A stretch of DNA of 64,000 bases, taken from positions 1,647,155 to 1,711,154 of the forward strand of contig JAKCOZ010000083.1 in assembly GCA_022605955.1 (NCBI GenBank), given 5' to 3'. Position 1 is the first letter of the stretch. Each line of letters begins with the position of its first letter. The stretch is from Rallus limicola. Its lineage: Eukaryota > Chordata > Aves > Gruiformes > Rallidae. The notes under the pieces are model-generated. The model was given only the letters and a program-made list of their open reading frames with translations, searched no databases and was not told the DNA's origin. Made by a program: the position numbers and the translations under genes. Below are positions 22,096-33,827 of this stretch, one piece after another.

Positions 22096-22166
22096 TGTCC
22101 TGTTAGGAGGTTTCAGACAAGCTAGGCCTGAAAGGCATAGCTTGTCTGAAACCTCCTAACAGGACA
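22096..22166. repeat. Palindromic junction 14, inverted centre
   Basis: Perfect arms with centre GGCCTGAAAGGCA; counterpart of junction 8. It lies 17 monomers + 47 - 1 after junction 13. The following monomers have CAAAGGGACAGG, GCTTGTG, a CATGTTAGG change, GTTAAGAGG and GCTGCGAACC in the same order as after junction 8. Confidence 0.96.
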
Positions 22167-22170
22167 AGCT

Positions 22171-25100
22171 ATGCCTTTCATGCCTAGCTTCTTTACTTTG
22201 GGAGTTATTGCTGGACGTTTAGCATGTTTTGAACTGCAGTCTGCTAGGGCCGAGAAAAGCACCGTAGGAGGTTCCAGGCATGTTCCCTCTTTCCAGGCAA
22301 AGGAAAAGGCTGAGAGCCAAAGGGACAGGGTCTGCTCGTGTGTCCTGTTAGGAGGTTTCAGACAAGCTATGCCTTTCAGGCCTAGCTTCTTTACTTTGGG
22401 AGTTATTGCTGGACGTTTAGCATGTTTTGAATTGCAGTCTGCTAGGGCCGAGAAAAGCACCGTAGGAGGTTCCAGGCATGTTCCCTCTTTCCAGGCAAAG
22501 GAAAAGGCTGAGAGCCAAAGTGACAGGGTCTGCTTGTGTGTCCTGTTAGGAGGTTTCAGACAAGCTATGCCTTTCAGGCCTAGCTTCTTTACTTTGGGAG
22601 TTATTGCTGGACGTTTAGCATGTTTTGAACTGCAGTCTGCTAGGGCCGAGAAAAGCACCGTAGGAGGTTCCAGGCATGTTCCCTCTTTCCAGGCAAAGGA
22701 AAAGGCTGAGAACCAAAGTGACAGGGGCTGCTCGTGTGTCATGTTAGGAGGTTTCAGACAAGCTATGCCTTTCAGGCCTAGCTTCTTTACTTTGGGAGTT
22801 ATTGCTGGACGTTTAGCATGTTTTGAACTGCAGTCTGCTAGGGCCGAGAAAAGCACCGTAGGAGGTTCCAGGCATGTTCCCTCTTTCCAGGCAAAAGAAA
22901 AGGCTGAGAGCCAAAGTGACAGGGTCTGCTCGTGTGTCCTGTTAAGAGGTTTCAGACAAGCTATGCCTTTCAGGCCTAGCTTCTTTACTTTGGGAGTTAT
23001 TGCTGGACGTTTAGCATGTTTTGAACTGCAGTCTGCTAGGGCCGAGAAAAGCACCGTAGGAGGTTCCAGGCATGTTCCCTCTTTCCAGGCAAAGGAAAAG
23101 GCTGCGAACCAAAGTGACAGGGTCTGCTCGTGTGTCCTGTTAGGAGGTTTCAGACAAGCTATGCCTTTCAGGCCTAGCTTCTTTACTTTGGGAGTTATTG
23201 CTGGACGTTTAGCATGTTTTGAACTGAAGTCTGCTAGGGCCGAGAAAAGCACCGTAGGAGGTTCCAGGCATGTTCCCTCTTTCCAGGCAAAGGAAAAGGC
23301 TGAGAGCCAAAGTGACAGGGTCTGCTCGTGTGTCCTGTTAGGAGGTTTCAGACAAGCTATGCCTTTCAGGCCTAGCTTCTTTACTTTGGGAGTTATTGCT
23401 GGACGTTTAGCATGTTTTGAACTGCAGTCTGCTAGGGCCGAGAAAAGCACCGTAGGAGGTTCCAGGCATGTTCCCTCTCTCCAGGCAAAGGAAAAGGCTG
23501 AGAGCCAAAGTGACAGGGTCTGCTTGTGTGTCCTGTTAGGAGGTTTCAGACAAGCTATGCCTTTCAGGCCTAGCTTCTTTACTTTGGGAGTTATTGCTGG
23601 ACGTTTAGCATGTTTTGAACTGCAGTCTGCTAGGGCCGAGAAAAGCACCGTAGGAGGTTCCAGGCATGTTCCCTCTTTCCAGGCAAAGGAAAAGGCTGAG
23701 AGCCAAAGTGAAAGGGTCTGCTCGGGTGTCCTGTTAGGAGGTTTCAGACAAGCTATGCCTTTCAGGCCTAGCTTCTTTACTTTGGGAGTTATTGCTGGAC
23801 GTTTTGCATGTTTTGAACTGCAGTCTGCTAGGGCCGAGAAAAGCACCGTAGGAGGTTCCAGGCATGTTCCCTCTTTCCAGGCAAAGGAAAAGGCTGAGAG
23901 CCAAAGTGACAGGGGCTGCTCGTGTGTCCTGTTAGGAGGTTTCAGACAAGCTATGCCTTTCAGGCCTAGCTTCTTTACTTTGGGAGTTATTGCTGGACGT
24001 TTAGCATGTTTTGAACTGCAGTCTGCTAGGGCCGAGAAAAGCACCGTAGGAGGTTCCAGGCATGTTCCCTCTTTCCAGGCAAAGGAAAAGGCTGAGAGCC
24101 AAAGTGACAGGGGCTGCTCGTGTGTCCTGTTAGGAGGTTTCAGACAAGCTATGCCTTTCAGGCCTAGCTTCTTTACTTTGGGAGTTATTGCTGGACGTTT
24201 AGCATGTTTTGAACTGCAGTCTGCTAGGGCCGAGAAAAGCACCGTAGGAGGTTCCAGGCATGTTCCCTCTTTCCAGGCAAAGGAAAAGTCTGAGAGCCAA
24301 AGTGACAGGGTCTGCTCGGGTGTCCTGTTAGGAAGTTTCAGACAAGCTATGCCTTTCAGGCCTAGCTTCTTTACTTTGGGAGTTATTGCTGGACGTTTAG
24401 CATGTTTTGAACTGCAGTCTGCTAGGGCCGAGAAAAGCACCGTAGGAGGTTCCAGGCATGTTCCCTCTTTCCAGGCAAAGGAAAAGGCTGAGAGCCAAAG
24501 TGACAGGGTCTGCTCGTGTGTCCTGTTAGGAGGTTTCAGACAAGCTATGCCTTTCAGGCCTCGCTTCTTTACTTTGGGAGTTATTGCTGGACGTTTAGCA
24601 TGTTTTGAACTGCAGTCTGCTAGGGCCGAGAAAAGCACCGTAGGAGGTTCCAGGCATGTTCCCTCTTTCCAGGCAAAGGAAAAGGCTGAGAGCCAAAGTG
24701 ACAGGGTCTGCTCGTGTGTCCTGTTAGGAGGTTTCAGACAAGCTATGCCTTTCAGGCCTAGCTTCTTTACTTTGGGAGATATTGCTGGACGTTTAGCATG
24801 TTTTGAACTGCAGTCTGCTAGGGCCCAGAAAAGCACCGTAGGAGGTTCCAGGCATGTTCCCTCTTTCCAGGCAAAGGAAAAGGCTGAGAGCCAAAGTGAC
24901 AGGGTCTGCTCGGGTGTCCTGTTAGGAGGTTTCAGACAAGCTATGCCTTTCAGGCCTAGCTTCTTTACTTTGGGAGTTATTGCTATACGTTTAGCATGTT
25001 TTGAGCTGCAGTCTGCTAGGGCCGAGAAAAGCACCGTAGGAGGTTCCAGGCATGTTCCCTCTTTCCAAGCAAAGGAAAAAGCTGAGAGCCAAAGTGAAAG

Positions 25101-25508
25101 GGTTTGCTCGTGTGTCCTGTTAGGAGGTTTCAGACAAGCTATGCCTTTCAGGCCTAGCTTCTTTACTTTGGGAGTTATTGCTGGACGTTTAGCATGTTTT
25201 GAATTGCAGTCTGCTAGGGCCGAGAAAAGCACCGTAGGAGGTTCCAGGCATGTTCCCTCTTTCCAGGCAAAGGAAAAGGCTGAGAGCCAAAGTGACAGGG
25301 TCTGCTTGTGTGTCCTGTTAGGAGGTTTCAGACAAGCTATGCCTTTCAGGCCTAGCTTCTTTACTTTGGGACTTATTGCTGGACGTTTAGCATGTTTTGA
25401 ACTGCAGTCTGCTAGGGCCGAGAAAAGCACCGTAGGAGGTTCCAGGCATGTTCCCTCTTTCCAGGCAAAGGAAAAGGCTGAGAGCCAAAGTGACAGGGTC
25501 TGCTCGTG
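22171..25508 (+). repeat. Seventeen-monomer block between junctions 14 and 15
   Basis: No palindrome lies in this stretch. Markers GTTAAGAGG (22941) and GAACTGAAGTC (23221) recur at 29266 and 29546, an offset of 6,325 bp, so the block is partly duplicated at about 28.6-30.6 kb. A monomer with GCTATACGTTTAGC (24981) recurs at 28337. I see no gene in it. Confidence 0.85.
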
Positions 25509-25579
25509 TGTCCTGTTAGGAGGTTTCAGACAAGCTATGCCTTTCAGGCCTAGCTTGTCTGAAACCTCCTAACAGGACA
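25509..25579. repeat. Palindromic junction 15, perfect arms, AGG-type downstream copy
   Basis: Perfect arms and normal centre. Unlike almost every other site, the quasi-palindrome copied downstream keeps CTTTCAGGCC instead of CTTTCATGCC. It may be close to the original form of the insertion, or a corrected copy. Confidence 0.95.
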
Positions 25580-26545
25580 AGCTATGCCTTTCAGGCCTAG
25601 CTTCTTTACTTTGGGAGTTATTGCTGGACGTTTAGCATGTTTTGAATTGCAGTCTGCTAGGGCCGAGAAAAGCACCGTAGGAGGTTCCAGGCATGTTCCC
25701 TCTTTCCAGGCAAAGGAAAAGGCTGAGAGCCAAAGTGACAGGGTCTGCTTGTGTGTCCTGTTAGGAGGTTTCAGACAAGCTATGCCTTTCAGGCCTAGCT
25801 TCTTTACTTTGGGAGTTATTGCTGGACGTTTAGCATGTTTTGAACTGCAGTCTGCTAGGGCCGAGAAAAGCACCGTAGGAGGTTCCAGGCATGTTCCCTC
25901 TTTCCAGGCAAAGGAAAAGGCTGAGAGCCAAAGTGACAGGGTCTGCTCGTGTGTCCTGTTAGGAGGTTTCAGACAAGCTATGCCTTTCAGGCCTAGCTTC
26001 TTTACTTTGGGAGTTATTGCTGGACGTTTAGCATGTTTTGAACTGCAGTCTGCTAGGGCCGAGAAAAGCACCGTAGGAGGTTCCAGGCATGTTCCCTCTT
26101 TCCAGGCAAAGGAAAAGGCTGAGAACCAAAGTGACAGGGGCTGCTCGTGTGTCATGTTAGGAGGTTTCAGACAAGCTATGCCTTTCAGGCCTAGCTTCTT
26201 TACTTTGGGAGTTATTGCTGGACGTTTAGCATGTTTTGAACTGCAGTCTGCTAGGGCCGAGAAAAGCACCGTAGGAGGTTCCAGGCATGTTCCCTCTTTC
26301 GAGGCAAAGGAAAAGGCTGAGAACCAAAGTGACAGGGGCTGCTCGTGTGTCCTGTTAGGAGCTTTCAGACAAGCTATGCCTTTCAGGCCAAGCTTCTTTA
26401 CTTTGGGAGTTATTGCTGGACGTTTAGCATGTTTTGAATTGCAGTCTGCTAGGGCCGAGAAAAGCACCGTAGGAGGTTCCAGGCATGTTCCCTCTTTCCA
26501 GGCAAAGGAAAAGGCTGAGAGCCAAAGTGACAGGGTCTGCTCGTG

Positions 26546-26616
26546 TGTCCTGTTAGGAGGTTTCAGACAAGCTATGCCTTTAAGGCCTAGCTTGTCTGAA
26601 ACCTCCTAACAGGACA
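26546..26616. repeat. Palindromic junction 16, improved centre
   Basis: Perfect arms; the centre is TGCCTTTAAGGCC, so GCCTT and AAGGC can pair, one pair more than in the usual centre. 5 monomers + 47 after junction 15. The same centre is found at junction 19. Confidence 0.95.
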
Positions 26617-27582
26617 AGCTATGCCTTTCATGCCTAGCTTCTTTACTTTGGGAGTTATTGCTGGACGTTTAGCATGTTTTGAACTGCAGTCTGCTCGGTC
26701 CGAGAAAAGCACCGTAGGAGGTTCCAGGCATGTTCCCTCTTTCCAGGCAAAGGAAAAGGCTGAGAGCCAAAGTGACAGGGTCTGCTCGTGTGTCCTGTTA
26801 GGAGCTTTCAGACAAGCTATGCCTTTCAGGCCTAGCTTCTTTACTTTGGGAGTTATTGCTGGACGTTTAGCATGTTTTGAACTGCAGTCTGCTAGGGCCG
26901 AGAAAAGCACCGTAGGAGGTTCCAGGCATGTTCCCTCTTTCCAGGCAAAGGAAAAGGCTGAGAACCAATGTGACAGGGGCTGCTCGTGTGTCATGTTAGG
27001 AGGTTTCAGACAAGCTATGCCTTTCAGGCCTAGCTTCTTTACTTTGGGAGTTATTGCTGGACGTTTAGCATGTTTTGAACTGCAGTCTGCTAGGGCCGAG
27101 AAAAGCACCGTAGGAGGTTCCAGGCATGTTCCCTCTTTCCAGGCAAAGGAAAAGGCTGAGAGCCAAAGTGACAGGGGCTGCTCGTGTGTCCTGTTAGGAG
27201 GTTTCAGACAAGCTATGCCTTTCAGGCCTAGCTTCTTTACTTTGGGAGTTATTGCTGGACGTTTAGCATGTTTTGAACTGCAGTCTGCTAGGGCCGAGAA
27301 AAGCACCGTAGGAGGTTCCAGGCATGTTCCCTCTTTCCAGGCAAAGGAAAAGGCTGAGAGCCAAAGTGACAGGGGCTGCTCGTGTGTCCTGTTAGGAGGT
27401 TTCAGACAAGCTATGCCTTTCAGGCCTAGCTTCTTTACTTTGGGAGTTATTGCTGGACGTTTAGCATGTTTTGAACTGCAGTCTGCTAGGGCCGAGAAAA
27501 GCACCGTAGGAGGTTCCAGGCATGTTCCCTCTTTCCAGGCAAAGGAAAAGGCTGAGAGCCAAAGTGACAGTGTCTGCTCGTG

Positions 27583-27653
27583 TGTCCTGTTAGGAGGTTT
27601 CAGACAAGCTATGCCTTTCAGGCCTAGCTTGTCTGAAACCTCCTAACAGGACA
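27583..27653. repeat. Palindromic junction 17, perfect arms
   Basis: Perfect arms and normal centre, 5 monomers + 47 after junction 16, preceded by a GACAGTGTCTG monomer. Confidence 0.96.
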
Positions 27654-28025
27654 AGCTATGCCTTTCATGCCTAGCTTCTTTACTTTGGGAGTTATTGCTG
27701 GACGTTTAGCATGTTTTGAACTGCAGTCTGCTAGGGCCGAGAAAAGCACCGTAGGAGGTTCCAGGCATGTTCCCTCTTTCCAGGCAAAGGAAAAGGCTGA
27801 GAGCCAAAGTGACAGGGTCTGCTCGTGTGTCCTGTTAGGAGGTTTCAGACAAGCTATGCCTTTCAGGCCTAGCTTCTTTACTTTGGGAGTTATTGCTGGA
27901 CGTTTAGCATGTTTTGAACTGCAGTCTGCTAGGGCCGAGAAAAGCACCGTAGGAGGTTCCAGGCATGTTCCCTCTTTCCAGGCAAAGGAAAAGGCTGAGA
28001 GCCAAAGTGACAGGGGCTGCTCGTG

Positions 28026-28096
28026 TGTCCTGTTAGGAGGTTTAAGACAAGCTATGCCTTTCAGGCCTAGCTTGTCTGAAACCTCCTAACAGGACA
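28026..28096. repeat. Palindromic junction 18, one arm mismatch
   Basis: Left arm GGAGGTTTAAGAC (C to A). 2 monomers + 47 after junction 17. Followed by the CCTTATTCC variant near 28217. Confidence 0.95.
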
Positions 28097-28546
28097 AGCT
28101 ATGCCTTTCATGCCTAGCTTCTTTACTTTGGGAGTTATTGCTGGACGTTTAGCATGTTTTGAACTGCAGTCTGCTAGGGCCGAGAAAAGCACCGTAGGAG
28201 GTTCCAGGCATGTTCCCTTATTCCAGGCAAAGGAAAAGGCTGAGAGCCAAAGTGACAGGGTCTGCTCGTGTGTCCTGTTAGGAGGTTTCAGACAAGCTAT
28301 GCCTTTCAGGCCTAGCTTCTTTACTTTGGGAGTTATTGCTATACGTTTAGCATGTTTTGAGCTGCAGTCTGCTAGGGCCGAGAAAAGCACCGTAGGAGGT
28401 TCCAGGCATGTTCCCTCTTTCCAAGCAAAGGAAAAAGCTGAGAGCCAAAGTGAAAGGGTTTGCTCGTGTGTCCTTTTAGGAGGTTTCAGACAAGCTATGC
28501 CTTTCAGGCCTAGCTTCTTTACTTTGGGAGTTATTGCTGGACGTTT

Positions 28547-28565
28547 AGCATGTTTTAATTGCAGT
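28547..28565 (+). other. Single-base deletion, unique to copy C
   Basis: GTTTTAATTGCAG replaces GTTTTGAATTGCAG, a one-base loss at a different place from the deletion shared by copies A, B, D and E. It breaks both long open frames here. The same monomer also carries CATCGTAGG near 28586. Confidence 0.92.
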
Positions 28566-30645
28566 CTGCTAGGGCCGAGAAAAGCATCGTAGGAGGTTCC
28601 AGGCATGTTCCCTCTTTCCAGGCAAAGGAAAAGGCTGAGAGCCAAAGTGACAGGGTCTGCTCGTGTGTCCTGTTAGGAGGTTTCAGACAAGCTATGCCTT
28701 TCAGGCCTAGCTTCTTTACTTTGGGAGTTATTGCTGGACGTTTAGCATGTTTTGAACTGCAGTCTGCTAGGGCCGAGAAAAGCACCGTAGGAGGTTCCAG
28801 GCATGTTCCCTCTTTCCAGGCAAAGGAAAAGGCTGAGAGCCAAAGTGACAGGGTCTGCTGGTGTGTCCTGTTAGGAGGTTTCAGACAAGCTATGCCTTTC
28901 AGGCCTAGCTTCTTTACTTTGGGAGTTATTGCTGGACGTTTAGCATGTTTTGAACTGCAGTCTGCTAGGGCCGAGAAAAGCACCGTAGGAGGTTCCAGGC
29001 ATGTTCCCTCTTTCCAGGCAAAGGAAAAGGCTGAGAACCAAAGTGACAGGGTCTGCTCGTGTGTCATGTTAGGAGGTTTCAGACAAGCTATGCCTTTCAT
29101 GCCTAGCTTCTTTACTTTGGGAGTTATTGCTGGACGTTTAGCATGTTTTGAACTGCAGTCTGCTAGGGCCGAGAAAAGCACCGTAGGAGGTTCCAGGCAT
29201 GTTCCCTCTTTCCAGGCAAAGGAAAAGGCTGAGAGCCAAAGTGACAGGGTCTGCTCGTGTGTCCTGTTAAGAGGTTTCAGACAAGCTATGCCTTTCAGGC
29301 CTAGCTTCTTTACTTTGGGAGTTATTGCTGGACGTTTAGCATGTTTTGAACTGCAGTCTGCTAGGGCCGAGAAAAGCACCGTAGGAGGTTCCAGGCATGT
29401 TCCCTCTTTGCAGGCAAAGGAAAAGGCTGCGAACCAAAGTGACAGGGTCTGCTCGTGTGTCATGTTGGGAGGTTTCAGACAAGCTATGCCTTTCAGGCCT
29501 AGCTTCTTTACTTTGGGAGTTATTGCTGGACGTTTAGCATGTTTTGAACTGAAGTCTGCTAGGGCCGAGAAAAGCACCGTAGGAGGTTCCAGGCATGTTC
29601 CCTCTTTCCAGGCAAAGGAAAAGGCTGAGAGCCAAAGTGACAGGGTCTGCTTGTGTGTCCTGTTAGGAGGTTTCAGACAAGCTATGCCTTTCAGGCCTAG
29701 CTTCTTTACTTTGGGAGTTATTGCTGGACGTTTAGCATGTTTTGAACTGCAGTCTGCTAGGGCCGAGAAAAGCACCGTAGGTGGTTCCAGGCATGTTCCC
29801 TCTTTCCAGGCAAAGGAAAAGTCTGAGAGCCAAAGTGACAGGGGCTGCTCGTGTGTCCTGTTAGGAGGTTTCAGACAAGCTATGCCTTTCAGGCCTAGCT
29901 TCTTTACTTTGGGAGTTATTGCTGGACGTTTAGCATGTTTTGAACTGCAGTCTGCTAGGGCCGAGAAAAGCACCGTAGGAGGTTCCAGGCATGTTCCCTC
30001 TTTCCAGGCAAAGGAAAAGGCTGAGAGCCAAAGTGACAGGGTCTGCTCGGGTGTCCTGTTAGGAGGTTTCAGACAAATTATGCCTTTCAGGCCTAGCTTC
30101 TTTACTTTGGGAGTTATTGCTGGACGTTTAGCATGTTTTGAACTGCAGTCTGCTAGGGCCGAGAAAAGCACCGTAGGAGGTTCCAGGCATGTTCCCTCTT
30201 TCCAGGCAAAGGAAAAGGCTGAGAGCCAAAGTGACAGGGGCTGCTCGTGTGTCCTGTTAGGAGGTTTCAGACAAGCTATGCCTTTCAGGCCTAGCTTCTT
30301 TACTTTGGGAGTTATTGCTGGACGTTTAGCATGTTTTGAACTGCAGTCTGCTAGGGCCGAGAAAAGCACCGTAGGAGGTTCCAGGCATGTTCCCTCTTTC
30401 CAGGCAAAGGAAAAGGCTGAGAGCCAAAGTGACAGGGGCTGCTCGTGTGTCATGTTAGGAGGTTTCAGACAAGCTATGCCTTTCAGGCCTAGCTTCTTTA
30501 CTTTGGGAGTTATTGCTGGACGTTTAGCATGTTTTGAACTGCAGTCTGCTAGGGCCGAGAAAAGCACTGTAGGAGGTTCCAGGCATGTTCCCTCTTTCCA
30601 GGCAAAGGAAAAGTCTGAGAGCCAAAGTGACAGGGTCTGCTCGTG

Positions 30646-30716
30646 TGTCCTGTTAGGAGGTTTCAGACAAGCTATGCCTTTAAGGCCTAGCTTGTCTGAA
30701 ACCTCCTAACAGGACA
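30646..30716. repeat. Palindromic junction 19, improved centre
   Basis: Perfect arms with centre TGCCTTTAAGGCC, as in junction 16. 13 monomers + 47 - 1 after junction 18. Confidence 0.95.
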
Positions 30717-32474
30717 AGCTATGCCTTTCATGCCTAGCTTCTTTACTTTGGGAGTTATTGCTGGACGTTTAGCATGTTTTGAACTGCAGTCTGCTAGAGC
30801 CGAGAAAAGCACCGTAGGAGGTTCCAGGCATGTTCCCTCTTTCCAGGCAAAGGAAAAGGCTGAGAACCAAAGTGACAGGGGCTGCTCGTGTGTCATGTTA
30901 GGAGATTTCAGACAAGCTATGCCTTTCAGGCCTAGCTTCTTTACTTTGGGAGTTATTGCTGGACGTTTAGCATGTTTTGAACTGCAGTCTGCTAGGGCCC
31001 AGAAAAGCACCGTAGGAGGTTCCAGGCATGTTCCCTCTTTCCAGGCAAAGGAAAAGTCTGAGAGCCAAAGTGACAGGGTCTGCTCGTGTGTCCTGTTAGG
31101 AGGTTTCAGACAAGCTATGCCTTTCAGGCCTAGCTTCTTTACTTTGGGAGTTATTGCTGGACGTTTAGCATGTTTTGAACTGCAGTCTGCTAGGGCCGAG
31201 AAAAGCACCGTAGGAGGTTCCAGGCATGTTCCCTCTTTCCAGGCAAAGGAAAAGGCTGAGAGCCTAAGTGACAGGGGCTGCTCGTGTGTCCTGTTAGGAG
31301 GTTTCAGACAAGCTATGCCTTTCAGGCCTAGCTTCTTTACTTTGGGAGTTATTGCTGGACGTTTAGCATGTTTTGAACTGCAGTCTGCTAGGGCCGAGAA
31401 AAGCACCGTAGGAGGTTCCAGGCATGTTCCCTCTTTCCAGGCAAAGGAAAAGGCTGAGAACCAAAGTGACAGGGGCTGCTCGTGTGTCATGTTAGGAGGT
31501 TTCAGACAAGCTATGCCTTTCAGGCCTAGCTTCTTTACTTTGGGAGTTATTGCTGGACGTTTAGCATGTTTTGAACTGCAGTCTGCTAGGGCCGAGAAAA
31601 GCACCGTAGGAGGTTCCAGGCATGTTCCCTCTTTCCAGGCAAAGGAAAAGGCTGAGAGCCAAAGTGACAGGGGCTGCTCGTGTGTCCTGTTAGGAGGTTT
31701 CAGACAAGCTATGCCTTTCAGGCCTAGCTTCTTTACTTTGGGAGTTATTGCTGGACGTTTAGCATTTTTTGAACTGCAGTCTGCTAGGGCCGAGAAAAGC
31801 ACCGTAGGAGGTTCCAGGCATGTTCCCTCTTTCCAGGCAAAGGAAAAGGCTGAGAACCAAAGTGACAGGGGCTGCTCGTGTGTCATGTTAGGAGGTTTCA
31901 GACAAGCTATGCCTTTCAGGCCTAGCTTCTTTACTTTGGGAGTTATTGCTGGACGTTTAGCATGTTTTGAACTGCAGTCTGCTAGGGCCGAGAAAAGCAC
32001 CGTAGGAGGTTCCAGGCATGTTCCCTCTTTCCAGGCAAAGGAAAAGGCTGAGAGCCAAAGTGACAGGGGCTGCTCGTGTGTCCTGTTAGGAGGTTTCAGA
32101 CAAGCTATGCCTTTCAGGCCTAGCTTCTTTACTTTGGGAGTTATTGCTGGACGTTTAGCATGTTTTGAACTGCAGTCTGCTAGGGCCGAGAAAAGCACCG
32201 TAGGAGGTTCCAGGCATGTTCCCTCTTTCCAGGCAAAGGAAAAGGCTGAGAGCCAAAGTGACAGGGTCTGCTCGTGTGTCCTGTTAGGAGGTTTCAGACA
32301 AGCTATGCCTTTCAGGCCTAGCTTCTTTACTTTGGGAGTTATTGCTGGACGTTTAGCATGTTTTGAACTGCAGTCTGCTAGGGCCGAGAAAAGCACCGTA
32401 GGAGGTTCCAGGCATGTTCCCTCTTTCCAGGCAAAGGAAAAGGCTGAGAGCCAAAGTGACAGGGTCTGCTCGTG

Positions 32475-32545
32475 TGTCCTGTTAGGAGGCTTCAGACAAG
32501 CTATGCCTTTCAGGCCTAGCTTGTCTGAAACCTCCTAACAGGACA
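32475..32545. repeat. Palindromic junction 20, GGCTTC arm
   Basis: Left arm GGAGGCTTCAG; 9 monomers + 47 after junction 19. Followed by CCCTTATTCC near 32665. Confidence 0.95.
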
Positions 32546-33313
32546 AGCTATGCCTTTCATGCCTAGCTTCTTTACTTTGGGAGTTATTGCTGGACGTTTA
32601 GCATGTTTTGAACTGCAGTCTGCTAGGGCCGAGAAAAGCACCGTAGGAGGTTCCAGGCATGTTCCCTTATTCCAGGCAAAGGAAAAGGCTGAGAGCCAAA
32701 GGGACAGGGTCTGCTCGTGTGTCCTGTTAGGAGGTTTCAGACAAGCTATGCCTTTCAGGCCTAGCTTCTTTACTTTGGGAGTTATTGCTGGACGTTTAGC
32801 ATGTTTTGAACTGCAGTCTGCTAGGGCCGAGAAAAGCACCGTAGGAGGTTCCAGGCACGTTCCCTCTTTCCAGGCAAAGGAAAAGGCTGAGAGCCAAAGT
32901 GACAGGGTCTGCTCGTGTGTCCTGTTAGGAGGTTTCAGACAAGCTATGCCTTTCAGGCCTAGCTTCTTTACTTTGGGAGTTATTGCTGGACGTTTAGCAT
33001 GTTTTGAACTGCAGTCTGCTAGGTCCGAGAAAAGCACCGTAGGAGGTTCCAGGCATGTTCCCTCTTTCCAGGCAAAGGAAAAGGCTGAGAGCCAAAGTGA
33101 CAGGGTCTGCTCGTGTGTCCTGTTAGGAGGTTTCAGACAAGCTATGCCTTTCAGGCCTAGCTTCTTTACTTTGGGAGTTATTGCTGGACGTTTAGCATGT
33201 TTTGAACTGCAGTCTGCTAGGGCCGAGAAAAGCACCGTAGGAGGTTCCAGGCATGTTCCCTCTTTCCAGGCAAAGGAAAAGGCTGAGAGCCAAAGTGACA
33301 GTGTCTGCTCGTG

Positions 33314-33384
33314 TGTCCTGTTAGGAGGTTTCAGACAAGATATGCCTTTCAGGCCTAGCTTGTCTGAAACCTCCTAACAGGACA
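33314..33384. repeat. Palindromic junction 21, AAGATA arm
   Basis: Left arm ends AAGATA; right arm normal. 4 monomers + 47 after junction 20. Counterparts in A, B and E (junctions 6, 12, 31) have perfect arms, so the AAGATA state was probably copied here from the neighbouring slot. Confidence 0.95.
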
Positions 33385-33756
33385 AGCTATGCCTTTCATG
33401 CCTAGCTTCTTTACTTTGGGAGTTATTGCTGGACGTTTAGCATGTTTTGAACTGCAGTCTGCTAGGGCCGAGAAAAGCACCGTAGGAGGTTCCAGGCATG
33501 TTCCCTCTTTCCAGGCAAAGGAAAAGGCTGAGAGCCAAAGTGACAGGGTCTGCTCGTGTGTCCTGTTAGGAGGTTTCAGACAAGCTATGCCTTTCAGGCC
33601 TAGCTTCTTTACTTTGGGAGTTATTGCTGGACGTTTAGCATGTTTTGAACTGCAGTCTGCTAGGGCCGAGAAAAGCACCGTAGGAGGTTCCAGGCATGTT
33701 CCCTCTTTCCAGGCAAAGGAAAAGGCTGAGAGCCAAAGTGACAGTGTCTGCTCGTG

Positions 33757-33827
33757 TGTCCTGTTAGGAGGTTTCAGACAAGATATGCCTTTCAGGCCTA
33801 GCTTGTCTGAAACCTCCTAACAGGACA
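33757..33827. repeat. Palindromic junction 22, AAGATA arm
   Basis: Left arm ends AAGATA, one mismatch. 2 monomers + 47 after junction 21; counterpart of junctions 7, 13 and 32. Confidence 0.95.

Larger units (their letters stand above)
15451..23159 (+). repeat. Higher-order repeat copy B (7709 bp)
   Basis: Matches copy A monomer by monomer: offset 8,699 bp up to 17.3 kb, 8,897 bp after one extra monomer between junctions 11 and 12, then 7,709 bp after one six-monomer unit is absent. It shares the 102-bp partial, both GGCTTC junctions, the AAGATA junction, the single-base deletion and the inverted-centre junction. The right end is placed where copy A would meet the next partial monomer; here normal monomers continue instead. 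Confidence 0.87.
25509..30645 (+). repeat. Higher-order repeat copy C, diverged
   Basis: Junction spacings here are 5, 5, 2 and 13 monomers, resembling the 7-9 / 4-5 / 2 / long pattern of the other copies with a shorter first interval. The GACAGTGTCTG marker precedes junction 17, as before junctions 6 and 12. It lacks both the AAGATA junction and the shared single-base deletion, so it is an earlier branch or a recombinant. Confidence 0.65.

Noticed and set aside
26291..26312. CENP-B-box-like TTCG motif in a variant monomer (TTTCGAGGCAAAGG)
   Set aside because: The essential downstream CGGG half is missing and the TTCG arises from a single private substitution.
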